This document shows, piece after piece, positions 61,401-64,000 of a stretch of DNA of 64,000 bases; the first letter of the stretch is position 1; the number at the start of each line of letters is the position of its first letter. This DNA is from Petrosia ficiformis. Taxonomy: Eukaryota; Porifera; Demospongiae; Haplosclerida; Petrosiidae. The stretch covers positions 3,458,501-3,522,500 of the forward strand of contig OX345637.1 in the NCBI GenBank assembly GCA_947044365.1, given 5' to 3'. A program made the position numbers and the translations under genes. The notes below the pieces were generated by a model that did no database searches, was not told the DNA's origin, and worked only from the letters and a program-made list of their open reading frames with translations.

Positions 61401-62573
61401 TAGTGCCTTCTTCAGCAAGAATTTGCTGTATACTTGATGCAGAAGCAGTTCTTCCTGATAACTCATAAATAGCTTTGATTCTTTCTCTCTCGTAGATTTC
61501 CAAAGGCATAATTATTATACTATTTCTAACTAGGTGTTGCTTTCTCTATCAGACTATCACGTGGAACTGCACATGCGCACGCACTGAATCACGTACGTGT
61601 AAATAACTGCACGCGCGTGCGCGTACGTGAACGCTTTCACGATCACGTCTACGTACACGCAAACGATCGCGAACGTGAACGTGAACGCGCTTGTTTCTTC
61701 TGCGTGTTGTGTTTCACTCTCGCGTTTTTTTTTCGCGAACGCGTAAGTTTCTTTTGTAACCCACTGTAATTACAGTACATTGCAAATGTACATGTAACTG
61801 CATGTACATGTAGGCTAGTTATTATAATTATCATACATTCAGTAATGCTCAAGTAATTTTTTGTTATCATTAATCGAAACATTAAGTAATGTACATGTCA
61901 GAAGGGTACAGCAGCTACAAACAGGGTTTTATCTGCGGGGAGGGTGGGAAATAACAAAAGATCTTACAAAGGGAATTATCATAGGGAGATGTGTGAGCCT
62001 TTTACACGTAGCTGATGATATTTAAAAGGTTCAAGATATATATACATGTACAGTCTGTACTTCCATTGACACTGTACCTCAAATGTACCACACAGCATTA
62101 CACATTATTACTATGCTATCACATACATGTACAAATGTAAAGGGTATTCACATATTACTATGATTACAGTACAAAGTAGTACTATAGTACTAACTCAGAA
62201 GTACAGCTAACTATCACCTTATTAAAGTGTACATGTACAATGTACATGTAGCTCCCATCATACATGTACATGTACATGCAGTATGTAAACTTCATAAAGT
62301 GAGGTACTGTAGAATACATTTACAATGTACATGTACATGTATATAATACAGTACTCAACTCACAATATAACATGTAATGATATCTCCTACAGTATATTCC
62401 TGCCCATAATCCTCTTTAGACTTTCCATTAACTTTCTTTCCTGAATTCTCATATCCAAAAGAAAATCTTTCTTCACCTACAACCATTGTTCCTTCAAGAG
62501 GGGACCAACCCACACGTACAAGATAAGGACACTCCTCGGTTTCTGGGAGATCAGTCGATAATTCTTCTTCTAT
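45156..62573 (-). CDS. HNRNPU: hnRNP U-like protein (SPRY + P-loop domain + Gly/Tyr- and Pro-rich tail), 5'-incomplete
   Basis: Six exons on the minus strand: 62573-62364, 56832-56455, 55593-55465, 53241-53070, 46488-46236 and 45387-45156. The sum is 1374 nt (457 residues plus stop) with all phases agreeing. hnRNP U / HNRNPUL proteins are nuclear RNA- and chromatin-binding factors with SAP, SPRY, a polynucleotide-kinase-like P-loop domain and a Gly-rich tail. Here the SAP region is missing and must lie upstream of the window. Visible parts: SPRY (about 1-120), Walker A GLPGSGKTNW (about 161), the conserved RNYIIDQ..VYFDSQKRK segment, then a GYGGGG / PPPPPPPP tail with few true RGG repeats. 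The gene converges on the E-Syt-like gene. Introns hold the BEN/Tc1 element and several MITEs. Confidence 0.9.
45417..46046. mobile_element. piggyBac-type MITE, copy 1 (TTAA, CCCTTTGA..CGCG ends)
   Basis: Left TTAACCCTTTGAGCGCG, right inverted TTAACCATTTGAACGCG, with TTAA at both boundaries. 630 bp, no transposase. Contains the palindromic step gcgcatatatatatgcgc. The same element is found inverted at 63218-63853. The open frames called on both strands are not genes. Confidence 0.9.
46489..51269. other. hnRNP U-like intron, distal part
   Basis: Mostly unrecognised AT-rich DNA with isolated TACATG tracts (46678, 47545, 49735-49753, 50800-50910, 51035-51055). It includes one MITE copy at 47848-48040 (gtagctcttcctggatacca, gtcctttttc). 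No exon was supported on either strand. Confidence 0.5.
47848..48040. mobile_element. MITE with TTTCCC..GGGAAA ends, copy 4
   Basis: Left gacaatttcccaaaaattac, right atttgatcaaaattatgttt then tgggaaagtgtcc; the ends are inverted. It shares the interior agctcttcctggataccaaa with the other copies. Confidence 0.65.
51270..51943. mobile_element. piggyBac-type MITE (TTAA, CCTTTACCGAC ends)
   Basis: Left TTAACCTTTACCGAC, right inverted TTAACCCTTTACCGAC, TTAA on both sides. 674 bp, no transposase. Internal stretches (gggcggagc, ttcgttatcagcaggaag, aaagccattgataccaaaaa) recur at 54440-54800 within another element. Confidence 0.85.
52270..53069. repeat. TACATG-rich intron sequence
   Basis: Dense tacatg tracts at 52270-52395, 52709-52723 and 52855-52900 are mixed with catactaagcacatacatgt units. 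No coding signal. Confidence 0.6.
53070..55593 (-). CDS. HNRNPU: hnRNP U-like: rest of P-loop domain
   Basis: Exon 55593-55465 reads ATGLPDRMKQFTQWSEIK, then VLFVIAINTNRNYIIDQ. Exon 53241-53070 reads VNVYFDSQKRKVKVFEGFDC, then CIVCIPPHHELRKRKAEQ and LDVLDAMK. The DQxNVY and VVxP..EL.KR patterns match the second half of the hnRNP U kinase-like fold. Whether it hydrolyses ATP cannot be told; hnRNP U itself binds ATP. Confidence 0.9.
53694..53733. repeat. Perfect 18-bp stem hairpin
   Basis: gttatcaaacctcccggt, loop cttt, then the exact complement. A single-base-different continuation, atgttattaaacctcccag, follows at once. Confidence 0.9.
54302..54403. repeat. Long hairpin, stem about 45 bp
   Basis: ggttatacacctcggtacgg tttctactgatttatcaaac pairs with gtttgataaatccagtagaa acctttacctcggtgtataa cc around a GC-rich loop (ctcgtgccttcggccctcg). 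A few mismatches. Confidence 0.85.
55731..56382. mobile_element. Non-autonomous DNA transposon, CAGGAG ends, inverted copy with target duplication
   Basis: caggagtttatgagcgccgt at the left, catatgctcctg at the right; it matches 36897-37728 in reverse. The 7-bp sequence atataat directly flanks both ends. Relative to the 36897 copy it has extra TACATG-type insertions (for example at 55991 and 55903-55914). Confidence 0.85.
56455..62573 (-). CDS. HNRNPU: hnRNP U-like: SPRY and P-loop exons
   Basis: Exon 62573-62364 reads ECPYLVRVGWSPLEGTMVVG, then FSFGYENSGKK and YGQEYTVGDIITCYI, the central SPRY strands. It is flanked by a good acceptor (tatttcag) and donor (gtgagt). Exon 56832-56455 continues with KTISFTKNGENMSQAF, RLFFPHVTTKNIRISFNFG and YSFIQEA, then CEVIFTVGLPGSGKTNW. 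That is the end of SPRY plus the Walker A loop of the kinase-like domain. The 5.5-kb intron between them holds the 58437-61766 transposon. Confidence 0.92.
57047..57200. repeat. GCCACACCCATTAATTGACC interspersed repeat, inverted copy
   Basis: Read on the minus strand: acacccattaattgacatga, gccccctggaatgatgcaac, ttctttatgtatacaatgtg and tatgtgacacaaac. It adds a duplicated 22-bp unit, tgtgtcacatacacattgta. Confidence 0.65.
57730..57970 (+). pseudogene. Decayed Tc1/mariner transposase, C-terminal end
   Basis: Plus-strand reading gives HNNPKYT near 57748 (from the usual DNDPKHT) and, about 34 codons on, PELNPIENVWGSVK near 57832. These are the second Asp and final Glu motifs of a DD34E transposase. 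It is followed by a recognisable but broken helical tail (TLLQLEEAI). Stops and a lost catalytic Asp make it dead. It is a different element from the one at 58437-61766, and in the opposite orientation. Confidence 0.75.
58719..60055 (-). CDS. BEN-domain protein gene inside the transposon
   Basis: Exons on the minus strand: 60055-59795 (87 codons), 59678-59415 (88 codons), 59357 to about 59203 or 59191, and 59120-58719 (ends TGA... H stop). Exon 1 starts MPGNNIIILRWIDEGKYKDK and forms a small basic domain ending KKRKQTKEPTK, an apparent nuclear signal. Exon 2 is acidic/Ser-rich. Exon 3 starts with a helix EITALRSEVLIIKRGIMSLL (likely coiled coil), then Pro-rich. The last exon has the BEN pattern LLKKCMVGCRSRKNLAGRL, TLSLFNEKER and LDPAKLKAIKLACIRQY. 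BEN domains bind DNA or chromatin. The frame change between exon 3 and the last exon needs either a 70-82-nt intron (good acceptor cttcacttccag, poor donor) or is a 1-nt indel; I cannot decide. Confidence 0.78.
60382..61509 (-). pseudogene. Tc1-type DD34E transposase, one intron, one frameshift
   Basis: Exon 1, 61509-61391, starts MPLEIYERERIKAIYELSGR; a 107-nt intron (61390-61284) holds a TA-rich run; exon 2 is 61283-60382. It encodes an N-terminal paired-type helix-turn-helix (ASSIQQILAEEG, then TVTSTIERWLSTGSLEDRPR with the linker SGR), a second HTH, and the catalytic motifs FSDES (near 60930), YQDNDPKHTS (near 60675) and IENIWG (near 60570). A one-base excess near 60605 throws out the frame before the final Glu. 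Ignoring that base the Asp-Glu spacing is 34 and the length about 339 residues, the normal size. As read, the protein is truncated, so this copy is probably inactive. Confidence 0.88.
61530..61766. promoter_or_regulatory. CpG-rich subterminal repeats of the transposon (right end)
   Basis: 61560-61745 is packed with cacgtg, acgtacgtg, cgcgcgtgcgcg and doubled gaacgtgaacgtgaacgcg, strikingly unlike the AT-rich surroundings. The left end (58460-58600) has gtttcacgaatgtttcacgt and gcgcgtgaaat, the same GTTTCACG/GTTCACG word. These are candidate binding sites for the transposase HTH or the BEN protein, and probably also the transposase promoter, which starts at 61509. Confidence 0.6.
62040..62312. 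mobile_element. CAGTACCTGAC-type MITE, copy 4 (inverted, heavily interrupted)
   Basis: Read on the minus strand it carries the same interior as 39353-39608 (cactttaataagg, gtactttgtactgtaat, tgatagcatag). It has long TACATG inserts at 62228-62250 and 62260-62280 that the other copies lack. Confidence 0.7.
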
Positions 62574-62817
62574 CTGAAATAGGAACAATATATGTTATAA
62601 GGATGTGTAGTCATGAAGACTTTAATCTCTATGTACTGAACAGAACATGACAATACATTTGTACACAAGTAACACAACAACAACACAATGGTAACATAAC
62701 CCTCAGATTCTATATGCATGTAAGACAGTATTAGCACAACACTGGAAATAAACCACATTGTTAAGATATGTGCAGAACTCAGTAATTACATGTTCATAAC
62801 AATCATGTATACATGTA

Positions 62818-62971
62818 CAGTAAATCTTTAAAAAAAACTTGCGAGTTTTGCGTGATAGCTTGAGAGAGCTGCTAATGAACGTTAATTGCATATATTGAGA
62901 ACATTTGCGTGTTACCGTTTAATTGCACGTGGTTCTCTCGTGAACTCGCAAGTTTTTTTTTAAATGTCCTG
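62818..62971. mobile_element. Small MITE with CAG...AAACTTGCGAGTT ends
   Basis: Left cagtaaatctttaaaaaaaa cttgcgagtt; right inverted caggacatttaaaaaaaaac ttgcgagtt. 154 bp, preceded by ta. Probably derived from a Tc1/mariner-type element. Confidence 0.75.
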
Positions 62972-63217
62972 TTTGTGTGTATGTACATGTATGTAACTTG
63001 TTATTATTCACACACTGTATTGCTTTGAAAATTTGAACAGCTACATGTACATGTCTTTAGGAGGAGTTCAATTTTTATTTCATAATTACATGTACATGTT
63101 GAGTCACAATACTGTACAATTTACTCAGTGGAAAGCTCATTTCAAAGCTCTTACAAGCTGTAAATTAAAATCAGACCATTTACTTTGTGATTAGGTGCTA
63201 TTTACCCTAATGCTACC

Positions 63218-63853
63218 TTAACCATTTGAACGCGTTAGTTTATTAATGTTACTATGCACTAAACGCGGATGGTGTAATAATGACTTATTCATAAGCTTTG
63301 TTAGCTCTGTATTGTATTGATTGCTATAAATTCTATAAATAAATGAAATCTATTTATAGAACAGGAAGTTTTCATTAAAAAACCCACAACATTATCAGAT
63401 GGCTTCCTCTCAATTCCTTCGTGATTTTTACCGTTTTTGTTGTAGCTCGAGATTTGGCTTTTGTATCTACACAGTTGTATGCTCGCCCCAAATGAAGTGA
63501 TTCTACAGAAGCTAGACGTCTCCTCCAGCTATAGTGTAAGTTATAGCTAGCTATTCCCAGCAGGTAAGTCAGGACAAGCGTTCACTTTCTAGAAAAGTGG
63601 GCGTCGACCGTCTCCTTCGTCGAGTCTGTCTGCTCACAGTATTTCATGGAAGTAACACAGTTGTTTAAACGTGGTAGGTACTTAGCTATAAGCCAGATAC
63701 AGATGTATGGAAAGTTTGAAACAGTTCTAAAATATTTTAAGGCTTGTTTGAAGTCGCTAAACATTATGCGCATATATATATGCGCATCGCGTTTAATTAA
63801 AGGGAAAGTTGCGCATATATACATGTATATGCGCATCGCGCTCAAAGGGTTAA
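63218..63853. mobile_element. piggyBac-type MITE, copy 2 (inverted relative to 45417-46046)
   Basis: TTAA at both ends, ccatttgaacgcg at the left and cgcgctcaaaggg at the right. It is close to the 45417 copy along its full length, with small indels and a TACATG insert at 63818. Open frames called here are not genes. Confidence 0.9.
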
Positions 63854-64000
63854 CGTTATACATGTACATGTGTATGTGTTGTATACATGTACACTGTATT
63901 TTATTCACAATAAACCAGTGTTTTCCCTAAAGCACGTCAAAATTCTGAAAACGGAAGCCGCACCTCTAATTAAGAAAGGACACGCCCATAATTAATTAAC
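63854..64000. other. Window end, nothing recognised
   Basis: AT-rich with one tacatgtacatgtg tract. The missing 5' exons (SAP region) of the hnRNP U-like gene are not visible here and should lie further right. Confidence 0.4.

Larger units (their letters stand above)
58437..61766 (-). mobile_element. Two-gene Tc1/mariner-type transposon (transposase + BEN-domain gene), 3.33 kb
   Basis: The left end at 58437 reads CAGTACATATT then AAAAGAAACTTACG. The right end, inverted, reads CAGTGGGTTAC then AAAAGAAACTTACG. Both are preceded by TA, the expected target duplication (58435-58436 and 61767-61768). Counting the TA, 20 of the outer 27 bp follow the same pattern and spacing. Further in, gaaaca.aacacgc is also shared. 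Inside are a Tc1-type transposase gene (61509-60382) and a BEN-domain gene (60055-58719), both on the minus strand. Tc1/mariner elements are usually 1-2.4 kb with one gene. The element lies in an hnRNP U-like intron in the gene's own orientation. Confidence 0.85.

Overview
The window is AT-rich, intron-rich animal DNA. I infer a sponge (probably a demosponge) or another early-branching invertebrate. The reasons are an ankyrin/Roco-like GTPase/Death-domain gene, small exons with GT-AG introns, many short DNA transposons, and (TACATG)n tracts scattered through the introns. Species assignment is inference only. No bacterial-type features, rRNA genes or CRISPR arrays were found.

Layout. (1) 865-8084, plus strand: 3' part of a gene encoding ankyrin repeats, a Roc/Ras-like GTPase with a following COR-like region, and a C-terminal Death domain. 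(2) 12128-43807, plus strand: a complete extended-synaptotagmin-like gene. I rebuilt 29 exons whose lengths sum to 3393 nt (1130 residues plus stop) with every splice phase agreeing. It encodes a membrane hairpin, an SMP lipid-transfer domain and four C2 domains. (3) 62573-45156, minus strand: the 3' part of an hnRNP U-like gene (SPRY, P-loop kinase-like domain, Gly/Tyr- and Pro-rich tail), convergent with gene 2. (4) 58437-61766, inside an hnRNP U-like intron: a 3.33-kb Tc1/mariner-type element with TA-flanked CAGT...ACTG ends. It carries a DD34E transposase with one frameshift and, unusually, a second multi-exon gene encoding a BEN-domain protein.

The rest is introns and intergenic DNA filled with repeats: TTAA-flanked MITEs, TA-flanked MITEs, long palindromes, a tRNA-derived SINE, a LINE fragment with endonuclease and reverse transcriptase remnants, and several minisatellites.

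Three patterns stand out. First, two minisatellites in the E-Syt-like gene are built from its own splice junctions: about 43 copies of the exon-2 donor and about 16 copies of the exon-6 acceptor, with every decoy leading to an in-frame stop. Second, comparing related repeat copies shows that TACATGTA arises by insertion of CATG plus a duplicated TA at TA sites. This is the scar expected from excision of Tc1-type elements with CA...TG ends, so the (TACATG)n tracts may be a record of repeated transposon excision. Third, the two-gene BEN/Tc1 element has CACG-rich subterminal DNA. Genes 1-3 are unrelated cellular genes with no evident joint pathway.
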